Part shown: positions 8,456 through 16,575 of the stretch, in pieces
Layout of the letters: every line of letters starts with the position of its first letter
How positions within the stretch are numbered: the first letter of the stretch is position 1
Source of the DNA: TMED8 sp038125725
GTDB lineage: Bacteria > Pseudomonadota > Alphaproteobacteria > Rhodospirillales > Casp-alpha2
DNA: 31,349 nucleotides
Reading direction: 5' to 3'
NCBI GenBank assembly: GCA_038125725.1
Contig: JAYPEK010000046.1
Coordinates: 1-31,349 of the forward strand
Made by a program: the position numbers and the translations under genes
The notes under the pieces: generated by a model
Told to the model about the DNA's origin: nothing
What the model saw: only the letters and a program-made list of their open reading frames with translations
Databases searched by the model: none

Positions 8456-9208
8456 ATGTCCCGGACCGTCCTCATAACCGGTGGCGCAAGCGGCATCGGC
8501 GCCGCAACCGCGCGGCGCCTGGCGGCACCAGGGGTTCGCCTGCTTCTGCACACCCGCAAGTCCGCCGACGGGCTTGAGGCGGTCGCGGCCGAAGCCCGCT
8601 CGGCCGGCGCCGAGGTGGCGACCGTCATGGCCGACCTGGGCGATGCCGGCGCCGGCGCGGCACTGGTCGCCCGGGCCGTCGAGACCTTCGGCGGCCTCGA
8701 CCAGATCGTTGCCAACGCCGGGTTCGCGCAGGCCGGAAGCGTTACCGACGGGAACCGCGCGGCGCTGGATGCCGGTCTGGCGGCAATGCCGGGGGCGTTC
8801 CTTGATCTGGCGGCGGCAGCCGCCGAACCGCTGCGGGCATCCGATCATGGCGCCGTCGTCGCCGTCAGTTCCTTCGTCGCGCAAGTGTTCGACGGTGACC
8901 GGCCGTTCGCCGTGACCGCCGCCGCCAAAGGCGCGCTCGAGGCCCTGGTGAAGGCGCTCGCCCGTGAGTTGGCGGATGCCGGCGTCACCGTCAATGCCGT
9001 CGCGCCGGGCTACACGCGCAAGGAAGCCAGCGGTCATTCCGCGCTCGGCAATGATGCCTGGAAACGCGCCGCCGCGCGCACCCCCACCGGGCGCCTGACC
9101 GAACCGGACGAGGTCGCCGCACTGGTTTGTTTTCTGCTGTCGGCAGATGCGCGCCAGATCACTGGCCAGGTCATGCGTGTCGACGGCGGGTTGTCGTTGG
9201 GGTGTTGA
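8456..9208 (+). CDS. SDR-family protein lacking the canonical catalytic tyrosine
   Basis: A 250-residue Rossmann protein with cofactor motif TGGASGIG (residues 8-15), the structural ANAG motif (86-89) and a catalytic-region serine pair at 138-139. The expected YxxxK reads TAAAK: lysine 158 is kept but residue 154 is threonine instead of tyrosine. The C-terminal DGG motif is present. It begins 9 bases after the aldolase stop, so it is translationally linked. It would be called an oxidoreductase by homology, but the missing tyrosine means dehydrogenase activity should not be assumed. Confidence 0.85.
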   Translation: MSRTVLITGGASGIGAATARRLAAPGVRLLLHTRKSADGLEAVAAEARSAGAEVATVMADLGDAGAGAALVARAVETFGGLDQIVANAGFAQAGSVTDGNRAALDAGLAAMPGAFLDLAAAAAEPLRASDHGAVVAVSSFVAQVFDGDRPFAVTAAAKGALEALVKALARELADAGVTVNAVAPGYTRKEASGHSALGNDAWKRAAARTPTGRLTEPDEVAALVCFLLSADARQITGQVMRVDGGLSLGC

Positions 9209-9227
9209 GAAATGGAAGGGATAGCCA

Positions 9228-9434
9228 ATGCCATATGTTGCCGTTGAAATCATCAAGGGACGAACGGAAGAGCAAAAGCAAAAGGTCGCCCAGGCGATCA
9301 CCGATGCATTGGTCGAACATATGGATACGTCGGCCGAGCACGTCTATGTGGTGTTCAGGGACGTCGCGGCCACGGATTGGTTGATCGCCGGCGAAACCGT
9401 CGCCGAACGACGGCGCAAGCGGGGTGAGACCTAG
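9228..9434 (+). CDS. 4-oxalocrotonate tautomerase family protein
   Basis: A 68-residue protein starting Met-Pro, so processing exposes the catalytic N-terminal Pro1 of the tautomerase superfamily. With Pro as residue 1, the substrate-binding arginine falls at position 11 (IIKGRTEEQK), as in 4-OT, and a tryptophan occurs at 50. The second classical arginine (39) is Val here, with Arg at 43. It would form small homo-oligomers and interconvert keto and enol acids. Its end overlaps the start of the molybdoenzyme gene. Confidence 0.87.
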   Translation: MPYVAVEIIKGRTEEQKQKVAQAITDALVEHMDTSAEHVYVVFRDVAATDWLIAGETVAERRRKRGET

Positions 9435-11745
9435 GCCGTTGACGCGACACGTCCGCACCAGTCTCTGCCATTGGGGCGCCTTTTCCGCGACCGTCGAGGA
9501 TGGGCGGCTTGTCGAAACCAGGCCCTTCGAAGGTTCAAATGCCGATCCTGCTATGATCGGCGCCCTGCCGGAACTGGTCTATTCCGACCTGCGGATCGAC
9601 GCGCCGATGGTGCGCGCAGATTTCCTGGCCAAGCGCGAGCGCTCGGACCGCACCCTGCGCGGGCAAGAAGATTTCGTAGCGGTATCCTGGGATGATGCGC
9701 TCGAACTGATCGATGACGAACTGCGGCGGGTCCGGGCGCAGTACGGCGACGACGCCGTCTTCGGCGGCTCCTACGGCTGGTCGAGTGCTGGGCGGTTTCA
9801 TCATGCGCGCACCCAGGTGCGGCGATTTCTCGCGGCTTCCGGCGGTTTCGTCGATCAGATCGGAAATTACAGCTGGGGCGCGGCGCAAATCCTGCTGCCG
9901 CATGTCCTCGGAGACTACTCGACGGTCACCGGCGCCGAAGTCGATTGGCCGGATATCGTCGAGCACACGGAAACGCTGGTCGCTTTCGGCGGCCTCAACC
10001 CAAAAAACTGGCGGGTAACAGCCGGCGGTGCCGGGCGGCATTCGTCGGCGGACTGGCTGCGCAAGGCACGTGACGCGGGCGTTCGGGTCATCGTCGTCAG
10101 TCCCAATGGCGACGATGCGCCGCCGGGGCTCGTCGATGAGCGCATCTCGCCGCGTCCCAACACCGATACCGCGATCATGCTGGCGCTCGCCTATGAGGTC
10201 ATCGGCAACGACGCCCATGATCATTCGTTTCTCGAAAGATACTGCGTCGGCTTCGACGCCTTTCGGGACTACCTCATGGGTGTCGACGACGGGGTCGCGA
10301 AAGATGCGGCCTGGGCGGCGGCGATCGCCGGTATTTCGGCGGATGAAATCAAAGACCTCGCCCGCAGGATCGCCGCCGGCCGAACATTGCTGAGCGCGAC
10401 CTGGTCGCTGCAGCGTGCCGAACACGGTGAACAGCCCTTCTGGGCATTGATTGCCCTGGCAAGCGTGCTTGGCCAAATCGGCTTGCCCGGCGGCGGTTTC
10501 TCGTTCGGGCATGGGTCGATCAATGGCGTCGGCGCCTTTCGCAGACGCGGCCTGGCACCCGCCATGCCGGGGTTGGACAATCCCGCCGGTCGGTCGATCC
10601 CTGTTGCCCGCCTCACCGACATGTTGCTGCACCCGGGCGAATCTATATCGTTCGACGGCGCTGACGTCGTGTATCCGGATATCCGGCTGGTCTATTGGGC
10701 CGGCGGCAATCCCTTTCACCACCACCAGGACCTGAACCGCCTGAACCGTGCCTGGCAGAAGCCGGAAACGATCATTGTCCACGAGCCATGGTGGACCCCG
10801 GCGGCCCGGCGCGCCGATATCGTGCTACCCGCGACGACGACCCTGGAACGCACCGACATCGGCGGCTCGTCGCGCGACCCGTTTCTGTTCCACATGCCGC
10901 GTCTCATCCAGCCCATAGATGGCGCGCGCAACGATTTCGACATTTTCTCCGATCTCGCGGCCCGCCAAGACTGTCACGCGGCCTTCACCCAAGACCGCGA
11001 CGAAGCCGCCTGGGTTCGCCATCTGTTCGATGCGGTGGCCGTCGCGGCCGACGCACAGGGGTTGGAGCCGCCGACCTATGAGGCGTTTATTTCGCAGGGG
11101 TATTGGCAGGTACCATCGCCGACCGACGTGCCGCCATTGTTCGGATTGTTCCGCGCCGATCCCGATGGCCATCCGCTGTCGACGCCATCGGGCCGGATCG
11201 AGCTTTTCTCCGACACCATTGCCGTTTTCGGATACGATGATTGTCCGCCGCATCCGGCATGGCGTGAACCCCGGGAATGGCTCGGCTCGGACACCGCCCA
11301 TCGCTGGCCCCTGCACCTGTTGACCAACCAACCAGCACGCCAACTGCACAGTCAGCTTGGGCAGGTTGGTGTCGGCCGAGACCCGGCATTCGGCGGTCGC
11401 GAGCCGTTGCGAATCAACAGTGCCGATGCTGCCGCGCGCGGCATCGGTCGCGGCGATACGGTCCGTGTCTTCAATGCCCGCGGCGCCTGTCTTGCGGCGG
11501 CCGATCCATGCGAAGACATGCGTGCTGGTGTCGTCTGTCTATCCACGGGGGCTTGGTTCGATACCGCGCCCGACGCCACGGCCCCGTCACTGCAGCGGCG
11601 CGGCAATCCGAACGGACTGACCAACGACATCGGCACCTCGAAGCTCGCACAAGGCCCAAGCCCCCTGTCGGCGCTTGTCGAGGTCGAGAAATTCACCGGT
11701 TCCGGTGCCGGCGTTTCGGAGCTCGCATCCCCGCCGGTGCGGTAA
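9424..11745 (+). CDS. Molybdopterin oxidoreductase, BisC/DMSO-reductase type
   Basis: A 773-residue Mo-bis-MGD enzyme of the DMSO/TMAO/biotin-sulfoxide reductase branch. It has no N-terminal Cys/[4Fe-4S] motif, as expected for this branch. The conserved SYGW lies at 116-119, including the tyrosine seen in DMSO reductases but not TMAO reductases. NYSWGAAQ carries the likely molybdenum-ligand serine (about residue 150). No Tat leader is visible (start RPRPLTRHVRTSLCHWGAF), so it is probably cytoplasmic like BisC. I use the GTG at 9424, which overlaps the tautomerase gene; a TTG at 9439 is an alternative. Likely an S-oxide or N-oxide reductase, or an oxidase of the imported compound. Last gene of operon 1. 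Confidence 0.87.
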   Translation: MRPRPLTRHVRTSLCHWGAFSATVEDGRLVETRPFEGSNADPAMIGALPELVYSDLRIDAPMVRADFLAKRERSDRTLRGQEDFVAVSWDDALELIDDELRRVRAQYGDDAVFGGSYGWSSAGRFHHARTQVRRFLAASGGFVDQIGNYSWGAAQILLPHVLGDYSTVTGAEVDWPDIVEHTETLVAFGGLNPKNWRVTAGGAGRHSSADWLRKARDAGVRVIVVSPNGDDAPPGLVDERISPRPNTDTAIMLALAYEVIGNDAHDHSFLERYCVGFDAFRDYLMGVDDGVAKDAAWAAAIAGISADEIKDLARRIAAGRTLLSATWSLQRAEHGEQPFWALIALASVLGQIGLPGGGFSFGHGSINGVGAFRRRGLAPAMPGLDNPAGRSIPVARLTDMLLHPGESISFDGADVVYPDIRLVYWAGGNPFHHHQDLNRLNRAWQKPETIIVHEPWWTPAARRADIVLPATTTLERTDIGGSSRDPFLFHMPRLIQPIDGARNDFDIFSDLAARQDCHAAFTQDRDEAAWVRHLFDAVAVAADAQGLEPPTYEAFISQGYWQVPSPTDVPPLFGLFRADPDGHPLSTPSGRIELFSDTIAVFGYDDCPPHPAWREPREWLGSDTAHRWPLHLLTNQPARQLHSQLGQVGVGRDPAFGGREPLRINSADAAARGIGRGDTVRVFNARGACLAAADPCEDMRAGVVCLSTGAWFDTAPDATAPSLQRRGNPNGLTNDIGTSKLAQGPSPLSALVEVEKFTGSGAGVSELASPPVR

Positions 11746-12004
11746 GTCTCAAATGCCCGCTTTGGGCCAGAAGCGCGCGTTATCGGTCTGCGGAATGTTT
11801 TTCGGCTTTCGGAAGATCTGCAGTCATTTTGGATAAATACCTCGACCGTGAATTGGAAACCCGCATGCCAGATTTCAAAAGCGCGCTTTCTGTTTCAAGT
11901 TGGATGCGGCAGGTTTCGGTGTACAGGCCGAGCGAATTGAAATTTATATCTTTTTGCTGATGGTGCGTGCGGTAGGAGCTTGAACAAATCTCTCCTCTGC
12001 TACC

Positions 12005-12043
12005 AAAAAAAACCCACTAAGTCAGTGACTTGGTGGTTTTTTT
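12005..12043. terminator. Strong bidirectional rho-independent terminator
   Basis: An A8 tract runs into CCCACTAAGTC, then a 3-nt loop (12024-12026), then GACTTGGTGG and a T7 tract. The stem is 10 bp with one G:U pair and one bulged C, and it extends through A:T pairing of the flanking tracts, so it can act in both directions. It lies 260 bases after the molybdoenzyme gene and just before the ggt remnant. Confidence 0.8.
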
Positions 12044-12113
12044 GGTGGCGTTTGGAGGATTTTCCGGCCTGCCGCGAAGGGGTTTTCGGCGACGTGGGGC
12101 CAACGGGATAACA

Positions 12114-12242
12114 ATGGCGATGTCGGAAATGCTGCAAACCACGCGCGCCCACGAGGGCATGGTCAGCGCGCCGCACCCTTCGGACCGGCTGATCGAAGAC
12201 GCCGCCGACCCGCGTGGCGACGGTGCCGCTGCCGGCTTTTGA
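12114..12242 (+). pseudogene. ggt: Remnant of gamma-glutamyltransferase with the middle deleted
   Basis: A 42-codon open frame whose first part (TTRAHEGMVSAPHP, about residues 8-21) looks like the start of a gamma-glutamyltransferase. Its last part (LIEDAADPRGDGAAAGF, then TGA) looks like the C-terminal tail of the same family; E. coli Ggt ends in a comparable ASDPRS...GY pattern. Roughly 500 residues, including the catalytic threonine, would be missing between them. Both ends remaining in one frame argues for an internal deletion. The start could be the ATG at 12114, 12120 or 12129. It is certainly not a working enzyme. Identification rests on pattern recognition of two short ends. Confidence 0.5.
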
Positions 12243-12488
12243 CCTGCGGCCGTTGATCGTTGGAATTTGGTTGGCCGGCCCGCGCCTGTCGCGTCGTCTA
12301 AAGCTCTATTGCCGACGTGAAGCCGCTCACGCATCGCGGTAATCATTTTTTTTCGAAACAAGTTAACGGTTTGCCGGCGTGCGGCGACACTTGTCGATCC
12401 CGATAAAGCCCGAGCAATAAATTTTGGTTTTATTGCTTTTTGGCATCTTGCCCTGGATCGCGATCCCGGCTTAGGCTGATTGCTAGAT

Positions 12489-12496
12489 TGTATACA
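12489..12496. promoter_or_regulatory. Candidate GntR-type operator upstream of operon 2
   Basis: TGTATACA, within ATTGTATACAGAT, is a perfect 8-bp palindrome of the form bound by FadR/UxuR-subfamily GntR regulators. It lies 56 bp before the deacetylase-fold gene. The rest of 12243-12552 is AT-rich and shows no convincing gene. Confidence 0.35.
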
Positions 12497-12552
12497 GATT
12501 GTCGACGATACCGGAATGAACCGGACCCGAGGCAACTCTGAGAGGTGTCCCA

Positions 12553-13524
12553 ATGGATAAGATTTATGTCGTCGCAACCATGGATGTCGAGCCGGCGACC
12601 TCGACCACCCATCCGACCGCCACGGGGCCGGATAACTGGGAGGACGGAGAGAAATTCATTCGCGGCTACGTCGACCGCACCGGCGAATTCGGTTTTCCCG
12701 TCTCCTTCTTCATTCACCCCGAGGTGCTCGAGGTACAGGCCGACCTGTTCAAGGAACTGGGCGAGAAGGGCCACTGCGTCGATGGCCTGCACATGCATTC
12801 CTGGAAGTTCCGCGACGGCAAGTACAAGGCGCATTTCGGCGGTCTGACCGAGAACGAGATGCGGGCCAACCTGTCGGAAGGCATCGCCATGTGGCAGACC
12901 GGCATGGGCCGGCGGCCGCTGTATTTCCGGCCCGGCACCTTCTCGAGCAATGACTTCATGTACCAAGTGCTCGTCGATCTTGGGTTCCGGGGCGGCTCTT
13001 GCTCGCTGCCAGGGCGCATCTGGCGCCTCATGAATGCCATCTGGACCGGCGCCGAGCCCGACCCGCACCGGGCGCACGCCTGCTTTCGCCAACTGGTCGG
13101 CGACCTGGAGTTCGCCAACATGCCGGTGTCGGTGGACTTCTCCAACCGTACCGTCACCGTCGGCAGCGACTTCCAGAAGGTTGATCCCAACTCGCCGGAA
13201 GCGGCCGGCGCCAACACGGTCTCCAGCCATTGGGACCTGAGGCCCGACTGGCGCGATGCCGACTACCCGACCATCGCCGGCAACATCATCGATCAGGTGA
13301 TGAAGCGCAATCCGTCGATCCCGGTGCTCAATTTCATCACCCACAACGACAACGATCACACCGATCCGAACGACCGGGTCTGTGCCAATCTGATCAAGTC
13401 GATGACCGCCATGAACGAGGCGGCGAAGGAACGCGGGATCACGCTCGAGGGCACGACGCTCGACAAGATCTGCGACATGGTGCTGGCCGAACCGGTAAAG
13501 ATGGAGCCATTCGTCTATGCATGA
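12553..13524 (+). CDS. Polysaccharide-deacetylase (NodB-fold) family protein
   Basis: A 323-residue cytoplasmic protein (no signal peptide) with the NodB metal-dependent deacetylase pattern. TMDVEP near residue 9 replaces the TFDDGP motif, GLHMHSW near 77 gives the H-x-H metal site, and RPGTFSSND near 119 matches motif 3. Cytoplasmic NodB-fold proteins include small-amide hydrolases such as PuuE allantoinase, so a small amide is more likely than a polymer. It precedes TRAP system 2 by 136 bases on the same strand. ATG 12553 follows GAGAGGTG. The fold is fairly sure; the substrate is unknown. Confidence 0.78.
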   Translation: MDKIYVVATMDVEPATSTTHPTATGPDNWEDGEKFIRGYVDRTGEFGFPVSFFIHPEVLEVQADLFKELGEKGHCVDGLHMHSWKFRDGKYKAHFGGLTENEMRANLSEGIAMWQTGMGRRPLYFRPGTFSSNDFMYQVLVDLGFRGGSCSLPGRIWRLMNAIWTGAEPDPHRAHACFRQLVGDLEFANMPVSVDFSNRTVTVGSDFQKVDPNSPEAAGANTVSSHWDLRPDWRDADYPTIAGNIIDQVMKRNPSIPVLNFITHNDNDHTDPNDRVCANLIKSMTAMNEAAKERGITLEGTTLDKICDMVLAEPVKMEPFVYA

Positions 13525-13583
13525 CCCGGGTCCGGTCATGCCCCGCACGCATACTTATAACCAAGAGTATTACTGGGGTAAAT

Positions 13584-13611
13584 TTGCGCGCGTTTGGGTT
13601 CAATGTATAAT
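13584..13611 (+). promoter_or_regulatory. Sigma70-type promoter of TRAP operon 2
   Basis: A perfect TATAAT -10 box at 13606-13611, with TTGCGC at 13584-13589 sixteen bases upstream as a weak -35. It lies 49 bases before the dctP start. Confidence 0.5.
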
Positions 13612-13660
13612 GATCGGACGATTAAACACGCTGTAAGAAACCTTGATAAGGGAGAATGAA

Positions 13661-14671
13661 ATGCTGGTTCGCATTTTTGCCGCCGCATTGTTCGCAGTTT
13701 CGACGCTGGTCCTTTCGGCCCCGTCGAACAAGGCTCTCGCCGCTCCGGAGGTGGTTTGGCGTCAGAGCACCGAGCAACCCGCAGAGAGCCTCGAGGGCCG
13801 AGGCCATCAGAAATTTGCCGATCTGGTGAAGAAATATTCCAACGGCCGGATGGAAGTAAAGGTCTTCCCGTCCGAACAGTTGGGCAAGAAGGCCGCGGTC
13901 ATCGATCAGCTGCAGGCCGGCACCATCCACATCTACAACTCCACCGCCGCCTATCTCAGCAAATGGGAACCGGCGATGAAGTACATCAGCGCCCCGTTCC
14001 TGTTCGACGACCGCGAGCACTGGCTGCGGTTCATGGACACCGACCTGGTCAAGGGATGGCTCAAGACCGTTGAAGAGAAGGGCGGCATTACCCTGATCGG
14101 CAACTACATGGACTTCCCGCGCGGCTCCTGGCGCGTCATCGTCGCCAAAAAAGAAGTCAAGTCGCTGGATGACATCAAGGGCCTGAAGCTGCGCATGCAC
14201 CCGGACAAGCTGGCCGGTGCCGCGTGGACGCATCTCGGCGCGGAAATCCGTGTCTTGGGCTGGACTTCGGTCTACGAAGCTCTCGGCAAGGGTATCGTCG
14301 AGTCCGTCAACAGCCCGGCCGCCCTGGTCGAACCCATGCGCTTCTACGAAAAGGCGCCGCACATCACCGCCCACCGCGAGTACGAGCAGAGCGTCGGCTA
14401 CATGGTCAACGCCAAGGCATACAACAGCCTGCCTGCCGACCTGCGCGACGCCGTCGACCGGGCGCATGCGGGTGCCTCGCTCTATGAGCAGGGCCTCTTG
14501 GATGCCGACACCATGGCGTCGATCAACCGCCTGAAGGCGAAAGGCGTCACCTACTACGACGGCATGGATACCGGTCCGTTCCGTGAGCGCATGAAGGCGT
14601 TCTATGCGCAGCAAGACAAGGAAGGCGTCCTGCCGAAAGGGTTCCTGGCTGCTGTCGAAGCGACCCGATAA
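13661..14671 (+). CDS. dctP: TRAP transporter 2 solute-binding protein, DctP family
   Basis: A 336-residue periplasmic binding protein with a signal peptide (MLVRIFAAALFAVSTLVLSA) cleaved about at ALA/APE. The arginine region is KGLKLRMHPDK and the hinge region SVYEALGKGIVESVNSP. It is clearly different in sequence from the first DctP, so the two systems should take different ligands. ATG 13661 has AAGGGAG a few bases upstream. It is followed by a hairpin and then dctQ/dctM. Confidence 0.9.
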   Translation: MLVRIFAAALFAVSTLVLSAPSNKALAAPEVVWRQSTEQPAESLEGRGHQKFADLVKKYSNGRMEVKVFPSEQLGKKAAVIDQLQAGTIHIYNSTAAYLSKWEPAMKYISAPFLFDDREHWLRFMDTDLVKGWLKTVEEKGGITLIGNYMDFPRGSWRVIVAKKEVKSLDDIKGLKLRMHPDKLAGAAWTHLGAEIRVLGWTSVYEALGKGIVESVNSPAALVEPMRFYEKAPHITAHREYEQSVGYMVNAKAYNSLPADLRDAVDRAHAGASLYEQGLLDADTMASINRLKAKGVTYYDGMDTGPFRERMKAFYAQQDKEGVLPKGFLAAVEATR

Positions 14672-14688
14672 CAAAAACAAGCTCCAAC

Positions 14689-14721
14689 ACAGGCCGTCCG
14701 GTGGAAATCCGGGCGGCCTGT
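14689..14721 (+). terminator. Intercistronic hairpin between second dctP and dctQ
   Basis: ACAGGCCGTCCGG (14689-14701) pairs with CCGGGCGGCCTGT (14709-14721): 13 bp including one G:U pair, with a 7-nt loop, 17 bases after the dctP stop and without a T-tract. It is placed exactly as in TRAP operon 1 and probably protects or enriches the dctP message. Confidence 0.65.
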
Positions 14722-14746
14722 GATTGGCGCCACACAAGGGTTCGCC

Positions 14747-15274
14747 ATGATCGACCGGATCGACAACGTCATGCTGTTTTTCCAGCGCATGTTCCTGGCG
14801 CTGGCGAACATCTGCCTCATTATCATGTTGGTCATCAACATGACCCAGATCACCACCCGCGCGGTTCTCGACATGGGGATTTCGTGGGTTTTTCCATGGA
14901 CCGTGTTCCTGTTCTGCTGGTCCATTTTCTTCGGCTTCTTCGTGCTCTACCGCATCGGCGGCGACATCACCGTCGACTTCTTCGTCGACCGTTTCGGCAG
15001 CGTCGGACGCACCGTCGCCCGGCACTTCGTCAATCTGTCGACCGTCGTGCTGATGGTCGTCATGCTCTGGCACGGACCGCAGACCATCATGCAGCAGTTC
15101 GGCGACGAGATCGAAATCGTCGAACTGGACCGTTGGGTCCAGACCCTGCCGCTGTTCCTGTCGTGCGTCCTGGTTCTGGTCAATGCGATGCTCGATACGG
15201 CCAAGGCGTTCCGAGGCGACCCGGAACCGGTATTCACCAAAAGTATCGATGACGAAGACGAGGAGATGAGCTGA
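14747..15274 (+). CDS. dctQ: TRAP transporter 2 small membrane subunit, DctQ family
   Basis: A 175-residue protein with four hydrophobic segments. ATG 14747 follows AAGGG by six bases; a GTG at 14720 in the same frame falls inside the hairpin and is less likely. The C-terminus is acidic (DDEDEEMS). Its TGA overlaps the ATG of dctM by one base, indicating coupled translation. Confidence 0.87.
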   Translation: MIDRIDNVMLFFQRMFLALANICLIIMLVINMTQITTRAVLDMGISWVFPWTVFLFCWSIFFGFFVLYRIGGDITVDFFVDRFGSVGRTVARHFVNLSTVVLMVVMLWHGPQTIMQQFGDEIEIVELDRWVQTLPLFLSCVLVLVNAMLDTAKAFRGDPEPVFTKSIDDEDEEMS

Positions 15275-16557
15275 TGGCATGGATTCTCTTCGTCGGCTTC
15301 ATGGTGCTGATCATCCTTCGGGTGCCGATCGTCATTGCCATGGGCTTGGCCGTGCTGGGCGCCGTCATCGCCGGTGGCTTCTCCAACCAGCTCTATATTA
15401 TTCCCAGAATGGTTGCCGACGGGGTCGAGAACCCCGGTCTTCTGGCGGTGCCGTTCTTTATTCTCGCCGGCAACCTGATGAACGCCGTCGGCATGACCGA
15501 CAAGATTTTCAATTTCGCCACCACCCTGGTCGGGCACTTCCGGGCCGGGTTGGCGCAGGTCAACGTCGTGTCGTCGATGATCTTCGCCGGCATCTCGGGC
15601 TCTGCGGTGGCCGATATCGCGGGCCTCGGCACCATCGAAGTGAAGGCCATGCGCGACCGCGGATATCCGGTCGAGTTCGCCGGCGCGCTGACGGTGGCGA
15701 CGGCGGTGATCGGCCCGATCATTCCGCCCTCCATCGCGCTCGTCATTTACGGTTTCCTGGCCAACACCTCGATCGGCCGGCTGTTCCTGGGCGGTGTCAT
15801 CCCGGGCATCCTGATCGGCATCTCACTGATGCTGTTCAACCGCTACATGGCGGCCAAGCACGATTTCCCGCGCGAGCCGAAGGCGTCGCTGAAGGAGGTC
15901 GGCTCGCACGCCGTTGACGGTATCGCCGCGCTTGCCGCGCCGGGCATCATCCTGGGCGCCATCACGTTTGGTTTCACCACGCCGACCGAAGCCGGCGTGC
16001 TCGCCTGCGCTTATTCGGTGTTGCTGGGCGCTCTCTATAAGACGCTCGATGCCAAGCGGCTGTGGCAGGCGATCACCGATTCCATGCGCGTCACCGCCAT
16101 GATCATGATGATCATCGGCTTCTCGCACGGCATGGGCTGGCTATTGGCGATCGAACAGATTCCGCAGGCCATGGCGGAAGCCGTGTTGCTGGTCACCGAC
16201 GACCGCAACGTGTTCCTGGCCTTGCTGATCGTCTTCCTGCTGGCCATCGGCTGCGTCATCGAGGGCGTGCCGGCGAAGCTGATCCTGATCCCGGTGCTTT
16301 TGCCGATCATCGATCACTTCGGCATCGACCGCGTGCACTTCGGCCTGATCATCGTCTATGCACTGCTGTTGGGACTTGCGACCCCGCCGATGGGGGTCGG
16401 CGTTTATATCATGGTCGGCATCACCGGCAGACCCTTCGAGGTCCTGACCATGGCGGTGTTGCCGTTCCTGGTGCCGCTGACCATCGTGCTGATCATGATC
16501 ACCTATATCCCGGCGCTGACGCTGTGGCTGCCCAACCTGATCATGGGGCCGCCCTGA
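15274..16557 (+). CDS. dctM: TRAP transporter 2 large membrane subunit, DctM family
   Basis: A 427-residue permease with about 12 membrane segments. Landmarks are VPFFILAGNLMNAVGMTD, SMIFAGISGSAVADIAGLG, ATAVIGPIIPPSIALVIYGF and TPTEAGVLACAY. The gene is complete. It ends 18 bases from the convergent DUF1445 gene, with no clear terminator between. Confidence 0.93.
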   Translation: MAWILFVGFMVLIILRVPIVIAMGLAVLGAVIAGGFSNQLYIIPRMVADGVENPGLLAVPFFILAGNLMNAVGMTDKIFNFATTLVGHFRAGLAQVNVVSSMIFAGISGSAVADIAGLGTIEVKAMRDRGYPVEFAGALTVATAVIGPIIPPSIALVIYGFLANTSIGRLFLGGVIPGILIGISLMLFNRYMAAKHDFPREPKASLKEVGSHAVDGIAALAAPGIILGAITFGFTTPTEAGVLACAYSVLLGALYKTLDAKRLWQAITDSMRVTAMIMMIIGFSHGMGWLLAIEQIPQAMAEAVLLVTDDRNVFLALLIVFLLAIGCVIEGVPAKLILIPVLLPIIDHFGIDRVHFGLIIVYALLLGLATPPMGVGVYIMVGITGRPFEVLTMAVLPFLVPLTIVLIMITYIPALTLWLPNLIMGPP

Positions 16558-16575
16558 CGAACGCCCTGCGGTGCG

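Noticed and set aside
11746..11960. Possible coding continuation after the molybdoenzyme gene
   Set aside because: The open frame here is the tail of an out-of-frame reading of the molybdoenzyme gene, with no start, ribosome site or family pattern of its own.
11969..12004. Stretch ending CTGCTACCA right before the terminator, resembling a tRNA or tmRNA 3' end
   Set aside because: The T-loop does not read TTCRA at the right distance from CCA, and no matching acceptor 5' strand or cloverleaf exists upstream. It may be a relic or chance.
12017..12577. 186-codon minus-strand ORF across the terminator and ggt-remnant region
   Set aside because: Arg/Ser/Pro-rich composition, it runs through a strong terminator, and it shows no family pattern. 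It looks like a shadow ORF in high-GC DNA.
13622..15280. 552-codon minus-strand ORF opposite TRAP system 2
   Set aside because: Antisense shadow of well-supported dctP and dctQ with no recognisable domain.
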